This document shows positions 51,701 to 64,000 of a stretch of DNA of 64,000 nucleotides, piece by piece (position 1 is the stretch's first letter; each line of letters starts with the position of its first letter). The stretch covers positions 569,823 through 633,822 of the forward strand of contig VZRZ01007305.1 of assembly GCA_013398175.1 (NCBI GenBank), given 5' to 3'. This DNA comes from Climacteris rufus. Taxonomy: Eukaryota > Chordata > Aves > Passeriformes > Climacteridae. The notes under the pieces are model-generated. The model did no database searches. It saw only the letters and a program-made list of their open reading frames with translations, and had not been told where the DNA came from. A program made the translations under genes and the position numbers.

Positions 51701-54700
51701 AGTTTAAAATATGTTATTGACTGGACTTGAACGGTGACTGGAGGTCCTTACTAATGAAATATCTATTAGTCACAGTGAAGGCACATTCTTTCAAGCATAT
51801 ATAAATGGCATTTTTTTGTACAAAAACACTATGTGCATTGACAGAAGCAAAGATACATGGGCTCAGGCAGATAACAAGGGTTGCTGCAGAAATTGAGTAA
51901 AATTCTTGTACCAGTATGAAAAGTTCCATATTGTTTTGATAAATTAAGAATGTGCTCACAAAATTTTAATTTGAATTTAGCAAAAATTAAAATGCTGAGT
52001 TTTGCTCACGGCAGCTAGGTAGTCCTTCAGCTTTCCACACACATGTCCATAAACATAATTCTTCTTTATCCTGGATTCAGTCCTGCCAGATACTGAGCAC
52101 TCTGCATCTGACTTTTAAATGGCCATAAATTGTATGCTTAACATAAGACCTGGAAATTGGTTTAGGTGCATATTTATAAATCTTTGCTTTGTGCTGAGAC
52201 AGGAAGAATCTGAATGAATTTTTTTGCCACATAGATTTGGGAAATGCGTGTGTGTGAAATATGCTTTATGCATTGCTAAAGTTTGGTTTATGTGCATGTG
52301 CCCTGGTTCAAGACAACACACAAGGACAAGTCTGGGGAGGAAGTTCAGAGCTCTGTTTTGTCCCTTTTCAAACAAGGGCATTTATTTGTGGGGATCAGAA
52401 ATAAATGCAAAAGGAGGTTGTTTTTTGAACATTTGAAAAAAGTTCTATGTTAGTTAGCACTCTTAGAACGGATGCAATCCCAGTCCTGGACTAGCAAGAC
52501 ATTTTTAGAAGGAATTCTTAATATTTTTGGGAAATATTTTGGTCTCTTTTCTCTCCAGAAGGAGGTACCAGTATATTGACCCTTTTAATGGAATATATGG
52601 ACAGATTTCACTCAGCCTCTTCCTCTTGTATCTCTCTGCCTTGTAAAACTAGTAAAGCACTTCACTAGACGAGCAGGGAAGAGAATGGTTTTGTAACCTG
52701 AGGGAAAAGTCATCAAAATAAACAGAGCAGAGATTTGAAGACACATCAGTGCTTTCTTTACCTGTCTGTCAAGCCAATTTTCCCCCTTGGTTCAGGTTAC
52801 ACATGAGGTAGAACAGTTCAGAAAAGAGACTGGCTGAAGGCTGCTCATTTTGTAAAATTAGTGAACTGCCTAATTCAGAATGGATTTATGAATCTACATC
52901 TTCCATATCACAAGTAGAGTCTTCAGTGCTGGTCCCAGAGCATGCTCTAATAGAATGTCTCTCAGCTTTTGCAAGATAAATAAGTAAGTAAGATTTGTCT
53001 TCTGATCCCTATGGGCAGCCAAATGAAAATATAAACAATTTTTTTGCAAAGCGAAGTTATTTTTTTTAGCACTATCTAAATTTCCTTTGAAATTAATTGT
53101 GCCAGAATCCCTGGAAACACTGAAAAAGTCCTCTGGTGTAGAAGATGCAATTGTCAAACTGCAGCTCTGCCAGATTTGTTTTTGTTCTGCTTCCTGGGTT
53201 CTGTGGGCATCAATGCACCGAGCCGGGAGATCTTTGATAGAATTTGGCTGTTCTTCCTACAACAGTGAGACAAAGAGTTGGTACACAGGGGGCCACTCCA
53301 ACTTTATGACTTCCATGGATTTCCCTGGCTTAAATTCTAGTTGATTCTCTAAGCTACTTTTCCATTTAATTTGAGCAATTGGTATATCATGGAACAGGCT
53401 GAAGGTCTGGAATCCCATATTTAATCTCTTTCCAAAGAACTCCTGGTTATGAAGCCTGAGCCCAGTTTGAGGTGTGACAAGCTTTTAAGGACAATAAGTA
53501 TGTTCTCATAGAGCATTTAAAATACTGTTTTGAAAAAGGAGCTCAATGTCTATGTCCCTGCTTCACAGGCTGCACTGAAGTGATCTGAGAAAGGTTGCTC
53601 AGCAATACAAGTCACGTCTCACTTCCAGTCAAGTCTCGTAGCCACATTGCCTTGCTTTATATCACTTTCTTTTATGAGGCTGCAAAAGTGTTTATTTCTT
53701 TACACAACTTTCTGATGTTTTTTATCTATCTAGAAAATCAGATTAAAATGTGCTCTTTAATAGGAGGTAGCTAATTGCATTATATATATCTGGATAAAGT
53801 GATAAAGGAAAGGTATTTAGGAATTGACAACAGTTTTCTCTCTTTCCAAAGAAATGTGTGTATTGTAGACTAGAATGAAAGGTCCTAACCATACAGACTG
53901 AACAAGAAACATACGAAATCCTTAAACCTTCACTTCTTTCAAGTGACTGTTATTTAAAAATTATTGATTTCTATACTATATCCCCTTCAGCAAGTAGTGT
54001 TTCTCCCAGGCTAAAGCACTTGAGACATCATCTATCAAAAGTTATTTTTTTCCCTGTGAAAATTTTGTACCAGTTTGTAATAGTGGCTATTTTTTGCCAA
54101 ATAAATAATGTTCACACTGAAATAGTTTGACAACATGGCACTGAGTATAAATATTCTCTCTGTGTAAGTATTCCACAAATAATCCTGCATGTATCTTTGT
54201 TGAGGTTTATTGTGGTTATAGTCTTATTCAAAATGAGTGTGTTAGTTTTGTAATCTTGGAAGAACTGTTTACACTCTGGTCTCTCCATTACGAGGAAGAG
54301 AGAAATGAGAAATCCATGAGAGCTAGTGAGAACCCTAAGAGGCTGTGCTCCATTATTTTTTTTTAATTTTTCATTATTGGATTTTATTTTCTGTAGCTGC
54401 TATTCTGGATTGGCCTTGGCTCCCGTGTAGGGAACTGGCTAGAGGACTCCTCTGACTAACTCTGTTCCCAGGAGACCTGCTAAGGGTCATCACAGCACAG
54501 CCTTCATCAGTGTCCCCATCATCCTCACTGGTTATTGGCTTGTTTTAGGGCTGCAATGGGACAGCTCTCCTTCCTAATCCTTGGAGCAGAGTTTTGGAAG
54601 TAAAATTTCTTCATTTTAATTTCACAATCATAAAATGTACAATTTTTTTTATCTGTTGGTTAATGCTTCCTAAATTAAACTGTATTTAGACCATAAAAAC

Positions 54701-55905
54701 CCTCATTTCATAAAAAAAGCAAATTCATTTCTTTAGCTACTGCCTGAATAAAATGAAAAAACACCATAACCCACAAATTAATGTGTTTGAATTGGTCAGC
54801 ATAGAGTCTGACCTCAGTAAACTTACTCTAGATTTAGGTCTAACTTGATTAAATTGTACATTAAAGTGAGCCAAAAGTCCTGTTTCTTTGAACTAACATT
54901 TTCAGTCTTTCCTAAAATCCTTATGCATAATTTCAAACCTTGTAAAAGTTGCTGTGTAGACTGGACACCAAACAATGAGAATGAAGTTAAGGCATTTGTC
55001 ATGCAAAGCACAGAGTGACTTGCTGCTTTTGTACAAAACGTCACACAAAGTTCCTTTACACAATTTCCTTGTGCTGGTGCCCCTGATGCTGTGACTAATT
55101 TGTATGCTCTGATGCTCATGCCAGGGTACTCTCTTTGGGAAGAGCCAGCTGGTGCACTTGGAATCTTTATGTGCCAAGGTGTGAAAAGCAAGTTCAGTGT
55201 TCAAAATAATTCCCTGTTTCTGATGAGTGTTGTTGGATAGTATTGGGTGTGTTAAGAAACTAGAATATTTGAACGGATTTAAAAAGATGGTAAAATTTAA
55301 AAATATTTCGTCCTTGCCCTGCTGGAAATCAGTGTTTTCAAACTGCTTTTTAAACATTAAATATGAGAATTTTCCTTAGTCAAAATAAATGCTTCTTAAA
55401 GGTTTGATAGAACCCAAAGAGATTTATAGCTATGAGGATAATGACAGCTTTCTGTGCCTAATATAGTTTCTCTGCTAAAGATGATAAAAGTAATGTTGTC
55501 TGGGAAAAGCTGGATTATCTGTCAAAAACCCCCTAGTAATACAATCTGATAAAGTACCTTGAATCAATTAACCAAACAGTTTTCATAGAGATGTTAATGT
55601 TGCAGGCAAGGAGAAAACTTCACAGGAAACAAACATGAAACTTTGGACCTTAAGACCGCTCTTGGTGACTAGCTAGATGAAAGCTGTCCCAATTCACAAC
55701 AGCTGGTGTTCATTCATCTCTTGAGTTTTATCCACAGTGTTTACTTAACTGGCCATTTTCATTTTACAAACATAAGTCTTCAGAGTAAGCTTTCTAATTC
55801 AGGATGTTATAACTTTAAGTTAACTAAGAGTGTCTCAAAAGCAAGAAAAATATCCAATATAACATTTTGCATTTGCTGAATACTGCCAAGCTACTGTTAT
55901 CTGTT

Positions 55906-55977
55906 TCTGTCAATATACATAATCTTTATACATAAATATATAATCTTTATACATAATCTTCTGTCAATATACATAAT
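55906..55977. repeat. Interleaved short direct repeats, AT-rich
   Basis: CTGTCAATATACATAAT occurs twice (about 55907-55923 and 55961-55977), and TAATCTTTATACATAA occurs twice between. This looks like a local tandem duplication of about 54 bases with a smaller internal duplication. Confidence 0.7.
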
Positions 55978-56447
55978 TACTCTTTTCATAGATGTTGAAT
56001 TAATTGAAGAAGAAGGAGCTATTTTGTTGAGCTTGCATAGCCAGTCTTGGGCAGAAAAGGCTTAGTGTGAAAGCTGACAGTGTGTAGTGCTGTATCTTTA
56101 ATCCACTACAGGTTCTTGTCACCTTGAACTGCTTTCTTCTCCTCTTGCTTGAATTACACCTCAGAATAAACCCTACAGGACACCTGCAGACCCTGCCTGC
56201 TCTATAGTAGATATAATACAGCTCAGGTTTTTTTAAACTGAAGAGCAACATGCAGCAGATTCTTGACAGCAAAAATTTTTTGCTCAGGTGATGATTACAG
56301 AACTAAATTTTATTTCTAATCGCAACATTGTGGGAAATGTATGCAAAGTTTGTCCTAGAAGCTACCAGAACGTAATGATTATCTGAAAGTGTGGTTTAGT
56401 AATGCCTTTCTTCAATAGATCTGCATTTTCTCAGTGCTCCAGAGGAA

Positions 56448-56511
56448 CTCTAACCCTTATCAGGCCCTAACCCTTATCAAATCCTAAGCCCAACCCTTGT
56501 CAGAAAACTCC
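56448..56511. repeat. 17-bp tandem repeat with CCCTAACCC core
   Basis: About three and a half diverging units: CTCTAACCCTTATCAGG, CCCTAACCCTTATCAAAT, and CCTAAGCCCAACCCTTGTCAG. It resembles the telomeric CCCTAA unit only in part of each repeat. Confidence 0.7.
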
Positions 56512-59500
56512 AGCCTTATGGTGCATTGCTAAGGATGGCCAATCTTACTGAGAGCCCAGCAATGCTCAGTGGTTCTATACAAGTTTGAATCATAGTCTGC
56601 ACCAAGACTGATTACTGATACTGCATAAAAAGTCCCACTTCTGATTATTCTGGTTCTGAGCACAGACTCTGAAAGAAATGCTGTACCCTTTAGTCAAAGA
56701 ATATGGTTATGTGAAACATATCTTTGAGGCAGGGTTTTTAAACTGACTTTGTATATCATTAGTTTTCCATTCCGTATAATAATCTCTGTTCTAGATTAAT
56801 CCCTAAAGCCCAAATATTATTACTGCTACATAGACCCAATGTTCTTCTTATAATTGGAAAGTTTCCTCAAGGAGAAGACAGTCTTACAACATTTATATTA
56901 GTTCTTCCAAAGAAGAAAACTGCACACAAAGACACTTATCTTGTGAACTTATAGCTGTGTTCTTTTATTTTTTTCTTTATTTCAATTGTTCCAGTATAAT
57001 GCAGCTGGTGGGTGGAAAGTGCTGATGTGTCCAGAGAAAAAGAAATGGTGCTGAAGGTCCTAGCCAGTGGTTTCAACTAAGGAAGTGGATGCAAGCCAGT
57101 AGAGGTTTTATGTAACTTCATCTCCTTTTGTACTCAATGCTAATTCCTTTCTTTGTGATGTATAGCATTTGGAAATTTTCAAGAAAAATATTTAATTGAT
57201 ATAATCAATATTTTATTGATATAAATTTAGTGATGGAAAGGATAACTGCTGGGTTTATTTGACTAACAGTTTACAGAAATCAGAAACTGACAGCAAGCTC
57301 TGTCACTCAGCATGAAATGTTCCAGTTCTGAGAAAACCAATTGTTCCTTTTTTAACAACTCAGCAGTTACCCAGTCCTGCTTTTCAGGAACACCCAAAAC
57401 TTGTCCTCAACCTCATCAATGTTTGGAATATGCCAAGAATGTAAGACTGAGCCTGGAGCTGATAAATTTTCCCTTGTAATGCCCTTACTTTCATGTTTGT
57501 AGGTTTACCCAAGTTTGGCCAAATTTTACTTGTTGTGACACTCGCTCAAATCCCAGTTAGCTCCAAGAATCTTGTTCAGGATTTACACAAGTTTTCCTGA
57601 AGGAATAAATTGGTCCAATAATACTAAAATCATAATGTGGAAAAAAACCCAATAAAACAACAACAAAAAAACCCCCACCAAAATCTAACTAGAATGCTAA
57701 AACCTAGTGTCATTGCATTTGTGGATTGGAAAGCATAAGTCACATAGAGATCCTTCCCTCTGAGGCTTCAGGTTCTTTGGCCAAGGGTTTGTTTTTTGGT
57801 TTTAGGATTTTTGTCCATGATGTGGTTAATTTGCTGGCCCATTCTTGAAAATGTAAATCTTCCCAATACAGATAACCTGGGGTTTAGAAACCATAATTTT
57901 GCAAATGCTACATTTTAATCTGCGTGCCTTTCCCCTGCCAATTCTTTCTTTCACGCCTATGTGGTTTGACTCTATTCCAAAAGAAAAATCAGGATTGTAT
58001 TATGTGTCTCTTTTTTCCCCCAAAGCTGGCCAGGATACTATTGCTTTTCTCCTGTGTTAAATGTAAACATAATAATATCGTCCACCACCCTAAAATGTCA
58101 TGTCATTTGTAATCCTGCTATATAAAAAAGGAATTCCTTCTTATCATTCCTAAGAATTATTTTATAAATAATTGGACCTCCATAGATATGGAAACCCCCC
58201 CATCTTTTAAATAAATATATTTGAGATGGGTTAATGTTTATCTGAATTCCTAGAATCTGAAAAATTCTCAGTTTTATTATGCATTGTAAAATTACTTTCT
58301 TTAATCATCTCAAATCAACTGGCATTTGAGACTTTCCAACTAATTTAGGAGTTCTGTACTGTATTATGTCAACATTAGGAGCCTTTACTGAGAAAGTTTC
58401 TGTCCAATTTTTCTTCAAAGAAATGCTCTTTGGAAGACCTTATGATTTTATGCTCAGTTTTTTTCCAGTGGACACTTATTGCATAAGTCTTCTGCTTGGA
58501 TTGTTAGTGATGCAGGAAACTGTGATGTAGCCTTGAGGCTCAGCCACTTCCTGTTCTTCCAGAATTATGTTCTAAAATGCAACCAGAACTTTCAAATTAG
58601 TTCATTATAGGCATCTGTATTCCTCGAGGAAACTCTTTACTTGCTAATTTGCTGGAATTAGGTGGGCAATAGAAGTGCAAAATCTGTCTGTATTTCTTGT
58701 TCATTTGTTGCAACTGGAACAAGGATGTGCTTCAATGTAATGGCTATCTAGTATTCGAACAAGTATTTCAGGTTCTGCTTTTGCAGTAGAGTGATACATT
58801 TGAATTATAATAACTACTCTCATAATAACAGCTGCTCACAACTCCCTACTTAGGTTGTTGGATTTGCTTTTGGTGTTTCTTGTGGTTACATTCATTGTTG
58901 GGGGAAAAAGTAGGATGGATTCACCTGGAGATCAGAACTTTCTTCATGTGCAAATGCACCACAGATGGGTCTACAGTGATGACTGCTGGAGGAATGATCT
59001 TTAGGGATTTGAAAACAGCTAAGTTCTTAACTGAAAATAGCGACTCCATACTTGGAGAACACTAATTCGTTTCAGCTGGGATTCTCAAGAAACTTTCATT
59101 GGTGGAGTGTGTGCAAGGCAAGAGAGAAACTAGATTGGGAAAAAGTTCCATTGGTCATCTTGGAATAGCTTATATCTGATCAATCATATTCATACTTCCT
59201 TGTAATTAAGTAACCTTGACCTGAATGGAACATATTTTTAAAGTTTTTATCCAAGAATTTGACTTATCCTACAGCAGTAGTTTGCAGCTGACAAGGGAGC
59301 CAGTGTAATTTGTAAAGTAATTTGTAGCATTTTGCTTTTTCTAGAAAAGGTGTCCCTTTTAAGAACTTTCTAATGACCTCCTAAGAGCCTTTTCAATGGG
59401 AATTATCATGCTTTTATATAACTTGCAATAGTATTTTATTGTGTATGAGATGGTATAAAACCACTCACTCTTCTCTCTGAGCTTCTGCCAAAATTGGGTT

Positions 59501-60187
59501 TTGATTGAGAATGAATTACTGTGAGATATGGATGAAAGGTCAGTTGATGTGGGCCTGAAATAATTGAGACAACCTTTCTGAGAGTTAAGTAGGCAGATTT
59601 ATTTCTTTATTTTACTGTTGCAGGAATAAGCCAGACAGAATAAGTACAGCTGGTGGCCGAGACAGAATTGTAGATCAGGGATTTCTTGATGCTCAACTTA
59701 CATGCATTAAGTTGTATCCAGCAGAAGTAGAAACTGTGCAGCCAGTTTAAGCCTGCACTAGATCCCATGCTTCCCACTGCTTCCTGTTAATTAAAATCCA
59801 GCAAATGTGCACATTGTGTTTGGTTACACAGATTCTACAAAGTGTTAAAAAACTAGAAGTATATTAATGGCTTTAAATTTAAAACTCATTAGGCATTGCC
59901 CTATTGACCAGCTAAATAGAGTTTCTCAGCACTCCTCTGGGCCTGTGCCACTTCATTCTGCCATGGAAATACAGAAATGTTTGTTGGCTTAGCTAAAAAT
60001 ATTTGGGAATGCTGGTGGTATTGTTGGGTGAGATAGTGAGGATGCCTGCTCACTAAAGTGGATCTGGCCCAACTATAGATATTGCCACCTTTTAGAATGC
60101 AAAGTAATATTTTTTTTTGTCAAAATACTTGTTTAAACTTATGTTTACTGCCAGGAGATATTTTTTTCTTTGTTATTTGGTAAAAGA

Positions 60188-60212
60188 GTATGTGTGTGCG
60201 TGTGTGTGTGTT
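60188..60212. repeat. (TG)n microsatellite
   Basis: A TG dinucleotide run of about twelve units with a single CG interruption. Confidence 0.85.
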
Positions 60213-60256
60213 GTTAGAACCAGAATTCTGAGAGAGATCCTTCAGAGTAGAATCTT

Positions 60257-60299
60257 GCTATAAATGGATAAGTACAGCTATAAATGGATAAATACAGCT
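60257..60299. repeat. 20-bp tandem duplication
   Basis: GCTATAAATGGATAAGTACA at 60257-60276 is followed directly by a copy with one change at 60277-60296, then by the first bases of a third. Confidence 0.85.
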
Positions 60300-61043
60300 T
60301 CTTTCTCAAAATGGTAAGGTTTGTAATTCATTGCCTGAATTTTGACCCAATGTTGTGTGAATTGTGGCTTCATCAAATGAAAGAGGACCACTGAGCAATT
60401 TTGAAGATAAATTTTGTAATATCAGAGCATTTCCTGTTTCCAGATAAAACTTAGCAGTTTCTGATGAAATTTCTTTGAGATCTGATGAACAGGAGGTTTA
60501 AAGTACAATCCCTGAAGCACATATGCAGTGAGAAAGCAATTTTGTCATGACACCTCTGAGTAAACTCCTTAGAACACCAATTCCAAGTCAGCCTTTCTCA
60601 GGTTTTTGACTTATACCACTTAAACTTTTCTGTTACCCATCAATCAATTAAAAAACCAAAAATGTCTGCAGTTTGAACTAAATAATAGATTGTGAATTAT
60701 CTGAAATGATGAATCTTTTATTATTTTCAGTTCATTAATATTTACAGGAAGCTTCAATAATAAGGATCCACAAAAATGTTTATTTGCAGCTATGCTCAGA
60801 AAGGTCTGAATTCTGTTTACCTAGAACTGACTTATTTTTCTGTCTTTATTTTGTCAGCTTTTTGTTTTAAATTCACTGAGCAATCTGCATGTTATAAATA
60901 AATTTACTGAAGTAATGCTGAGCTAAGCAGAGAGAATTATAAATATTCCCCTCAAAGAAAACATGAACTGACAAAACATACTCGAAAGACGTTGGCTATG
61001 CATGTCCTTATCTTTTCCCATTCTTCTCTTTACATCTCCCTAG

Positions 61044-61177
61044 ATCATAGATGAAGAAGAAACGCAGTTCATGAGCAATTGTCCTGTTGCTGTGACTGAG
61101 AGCACACCCAGAAGGAGGACGCGCATCCAGGTGTTTTGGACGGCTCCGCCCGCCGGCACAGGCTGTGTTATTCTGAA
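61044..61177 (+). CDS. SPON1: SPON1 exon 3: Reelin domain continued
   Basis: A 134-base exon giving 44 codons plus two bases, residues 111-154. It encodes IIDEEETQFMSNCPVAVTES, then TPRRRTRIQVFW and APPAGTGCVIL, all characteristic of the F-spondin Reelin domain. Cys123 and Cys151 are conserved disulfide cysteines. The acceptor has a long pyrimidine tract ending CTCCCTAG at 61043. The donor is AA|GTAAGA at 61178, a phase-2 junction, so the following Lys codon is completed by exon 4, which lies beyond the window. The chain is therefore truncated here only by the window edge. The rest of the Reelin domain, the spondin domain and six thrombospondin type-1 repeats are expected downstream. Confidence 0.97.
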
Positions 61178-64000
61178 GTAAGAACAATGGAGTTCTTCAT
61201 TCTTTTTCCTCCTTGGACACATTCAACCAAGTTTAGCTCTACTTGCACAGTGAAATGCTAGCAATTTAAAGCCTAAATGTGCAAAAGTAACTGGGTAACC
61301 ATTGAGTCAGTCACCCTCGTTGAACTTGTTAGCCATTGGTCTCACATAAAACAATCTAAAAATTCTGCATTTGAAGACCAAAATTGCATCCATCTGCTAG
61401 GTAAAAATCATGCTCTTAGTTGAGATGAATAATAGGAATGTTATGTAGAGTCAGGATTTTCCAAATTGACCTTTTTCAGTAAAAACAGATTTTTTGTTTA
61501 GAGATGAATGCTTTCATTTTAGAGCTGGTGGTTATTTACTGATATTTTATTATTATTACACACTAGCATGTGTGTATTCATACTTTTTAAGCAGTAGACA
61601 AAGGTAACACTATGTAGGTGCACTTTGCTTTAGGGTCATTATTTTGTCTGTAGAACTATGAAGAGTGCCAGGGAAACATTGACCTGTCTCTTCAGACTTT
61701 GCTTGCTGTATTTAATAGGACAGATTGATCAAATATGCATGGACAATTCGGATTTCTTTGCTTGCTTTAAATCCATGTCTGGGAAAAGCCTTAGAAATTG
61801 CTAAGATGTGCCCTGCAGCAGACCAAAGTATTTCAAAGAGTCTTATCAGTGCTTGGAATAGGGACTTTTAGGCTTTTAAGGAAATGCTATCCCAGATGTT
61901 GTGCTGAAGGTAGTTCAGACGAGTTCAAGAAAACGTGTTAATAACATTGCAATTGATTTCTGGACAGGCTGTGAAACTGCTACCAGCAAAAATGGTCCAT
62001 TGCTGCTTTCCTCTCACCATGTGCTACACTTGTCTTCTTGCTGATGGGTACAAGAGATAGACACCCTCCTCTTCCACATCTGAGGATGATCTAGTCCCAG
62101 CTCTGGCACTGGCTGTGGAACAGTCTCAGATCTTTGCCAGTGTGCTTCTACTTGCTACCTCTCAGTTTCAGTAAAGTAATTTTAAGAATCACACGGTTTA
62201 ATGTGTACTAAAACAATTCAAGAATACACTTAGAGCCTTTGCCTAAGCTCAGCACAGACAAGTGTACATCAGTAAAACCCGCTGCTTGCTGCATAGCAAG
62301 ACAAGTTCTGTTGTAAGTTTATAGATATAATTTTTTGAGAGTTCCTTTGGCAATCCAGAAGATTCCTTGAGTGTTGCTGAGCTGTTTGTCAGTAAAACTC
62401 CTTGGTCTTCCCCCCAGGACTGACCCCCTCTTAGCTGCATAACCAATATTGCTTTCTATTTAAGTAAATTAATAATAGGGTGATGATGTTTTATACAGCC
62501 TTTTAAAGAGACAAGCTTTAAACTTTAATCCAGTAATCATATGCAACAACACAAGTTGATGGGTTTTTTCTTTTTTTCATTACTGTCCTAAATAGAATTG
62601 CCATTACAAAAAAAAAAAAAAAAAACCAAAAAAAACCAACCAATTAAGACCTATACTTTTCTCACTGTGACTTAAACATCTGTGCTTGGTTCAGGGGCTT
62701 GCCTGGGTCTTGTCAGACGTGGGTGTTGTCAGAGAAGGAGTGCAGTAAAGTACCACCAATTGCAGGATCTTTAGAAGTGTTTCTTCTCTCTCCTCGCTGC
62801 TAGTCAGGTCATGCTGGATGTTCAACACTGATTTTTTTCTGTGTAGTACTCGTGTTCTTGCAGAAAAGTCAACAGCAGCTACAAAATGTAACAGTCAGAA
62901 CTACAGTTCTGATGTTCTACACTTGAAAGTACGAAATTGCCACTGCCTCAAAGGATGTACAGAGTGAACTAGTGGCTTACAATCTTTTCAGACTGCTGGA
63001 TATATATTGGCAGTGCCAACAAAACACTGAAGTACCAATAAGGGCTGGATTAGCTGACTGGCACCAGCTTCCATAATCTGTTTGGGAAAATGAAAAAATC
63101 CAGCTTGGCAATTTAGGTTCACAGGGGAAGGAAATATTTTGGTGTTATGACCACCTAATGTGTTTGGGGTATTTTTGGTGTGCATGTGCTGCTGAAAAGT
63201 GAAAGGAAGTTGTTAAGTATCTTACAGGAAAAATTATGTGAAAAATACAAGCTTCCTCCCAGTGATTGCTTTGTTGACCTCAGATGGTAACAGCTCCATT
63301 CCCAGGACAGGTCAAAAAAAGAATAACCATTATTAAGTGTTGCTGGTGCCAGAAATTAACATCATAATGTGGCATTTGTTTGTGCTGCAGTGCAGTCCTC
63401 CATGGCTCCATACATAGCAATCACTGATTAGGGTTTGGCATTAACAACATTTACATTTTCTCCTTTGTGTGTAAAGCTTTGATGGCATCTGAAGTACAGT
63501 TTGTAGTCAGCCTTCTTCATAAACCTTCTTTATGGTCAGCTCCCAAAGAACAACATTTAGGATGCATTTAGGATGCATTTAGGATTAGAATAAATTTTGG
63601 ATGCAATTTTAATAATTATTCTAGATTATAAAAGCAAAAGTCCAAAAGCAGTTATTGTTTTGAAGAGTTAGGTCCAAAGTCGTCATGGAAAAATTCTGAA
63701 ACCTTGAACTTTAGAAGAAACAAACTCTTTTGTATTTTTCTTCCTTCTCTACGTGATGGGAGTGCAAATTTTTTTTTAAATTATCAATACATAACTGTTT
63801 CAATCCTTGCAGACTATGATAACTTTGTTTTAGAATTCTCAAAACAGAATGGCAGCATTTTGGAGCCTGTTCTGAATCACAAGGATGCACATTTTCACTG
63901 TGTTCTGATCTACTGACTTCAATATATAGAAAAGATAAATGTAGTCAGAAGCTAAACATAACTGATCTATAAAAACTTATTACAGTTCTAGTGCAAAATA
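61178..64000 (+). other. SPON1: SPON1 intron 3, 5' part
   Basis: Begins with the donor GTAAGA and continues past the right edge. It is AT-rich, with a poly-A/C-rich tract at about 62608-62640 and a short TTTAGGATGCA tandem repeat of about three units at 63556-63585. No acceptor followed by F-spondin-like coding sequence was found before the end of the window. Confidence 0.85.
62608..62640. repeat. Poly-A tract with CCAAAA interruptions
   Basis: About 18 A followed by A runs broken by CC. No element body recognisable on its left, so it is not assigned to a retroposon. Confidence 0.8.

Larger units (their letters stand above)
33534..61043 (+). other. SPON1: SPON1 intron 2 (27,510 bp)
   Basis: A long intron between GTGGGA at 33534 and the acceptor CTCCCTAG at 61043. 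No additional exon is recognisable. It contains CR1 fragments at about 37115-37225, 43022-43133 and 47871-48104, a SINE at 48640-48772, a poly-T tract at 36276-36304, a TGTAAATA array at 38781-38860, short tandem repeats near 55906-55977, 56448-56511 and 60257-60299, and a (TG)n run at 60188-60212. The remainder is ordinary AT-rich sequence. The longest open frame (54902-55357, minus strand, 151 codons) has no recognisable motif. Confidence 0.9.

Noticed and set aside
54902..55357. Longest open frame outside SPON1, 151 codons on the minus strand in intron 2
   Set aside because: No recognisable domain, AT-rich codon content, overlapping open frames in another register, and no splice or poly(A) context. 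A chance frame is the simplest reading.

Overview
The window is vertebrate nuclear DNA, almost certainly avian and probably from a passerine bird. Three things point there: intron-split coding sequence with GT-AG junctions, 3' ends of CR1 LINEs in both orientations, and three short elements that join a tRNA-Ile-like head to a CR1-like tail. The last architecture is that of the passerine family TguSINE1. Most of the window is AT-rich non-coding DNA with simple repeats and two assembly gaps. No bacterial, viral or plasmid gene organisation is present.

One protein-coding gene can be supported: the 5' part of SPON1 (F-spondin, spondin 1) on the + strand. Exon 1 (26277-26499) encodes the signal peptide and the start of the Reelin domain. 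Exon 2 (33427-33533) and exon 3 (61044-61177) continue the Reelin domain. The gene runs off the right edge, so the rest of the Reelin domain, the spondin domain and the thrombospondin type-1 repeats lie outside. Together the three exons give 464 coding bases, about 154 residues of a protein that is usually about 800 long. A GC- and CpG-rich stretch just before exon 1 is the likely promoter.

Layout: 1-25.5 kb is intergenic and upstream of SPON1, with no recognisable gene, one SINE, one GC-richer island of possible retroelement origin at about 3.4-3.9 kb, several small tandem duplications and one gap. 25.55-26.28 kb is the promoter and 5' UTR. Intron 1 (6.9 kb) holds a SINE, a GC-rich patch and the second gap. 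Intron 2 (27.5 kb) holds a SINE, CR1 fragments and a six-copy TGTAAATA array. Intron 3 begins at 61178 and continues past the window.

I found no convincing new gene system. The observations most worth a second look are the TGTAAATA array in intron 2, the GC-richer island at 3.4-3.9 kb with poly(A) signals on both strands, the duplicated motifs around an AT-rich core near 16 kb, and the GC-rich patch in intron 1. Homology calls rest on recognition alone, since no search could be run.
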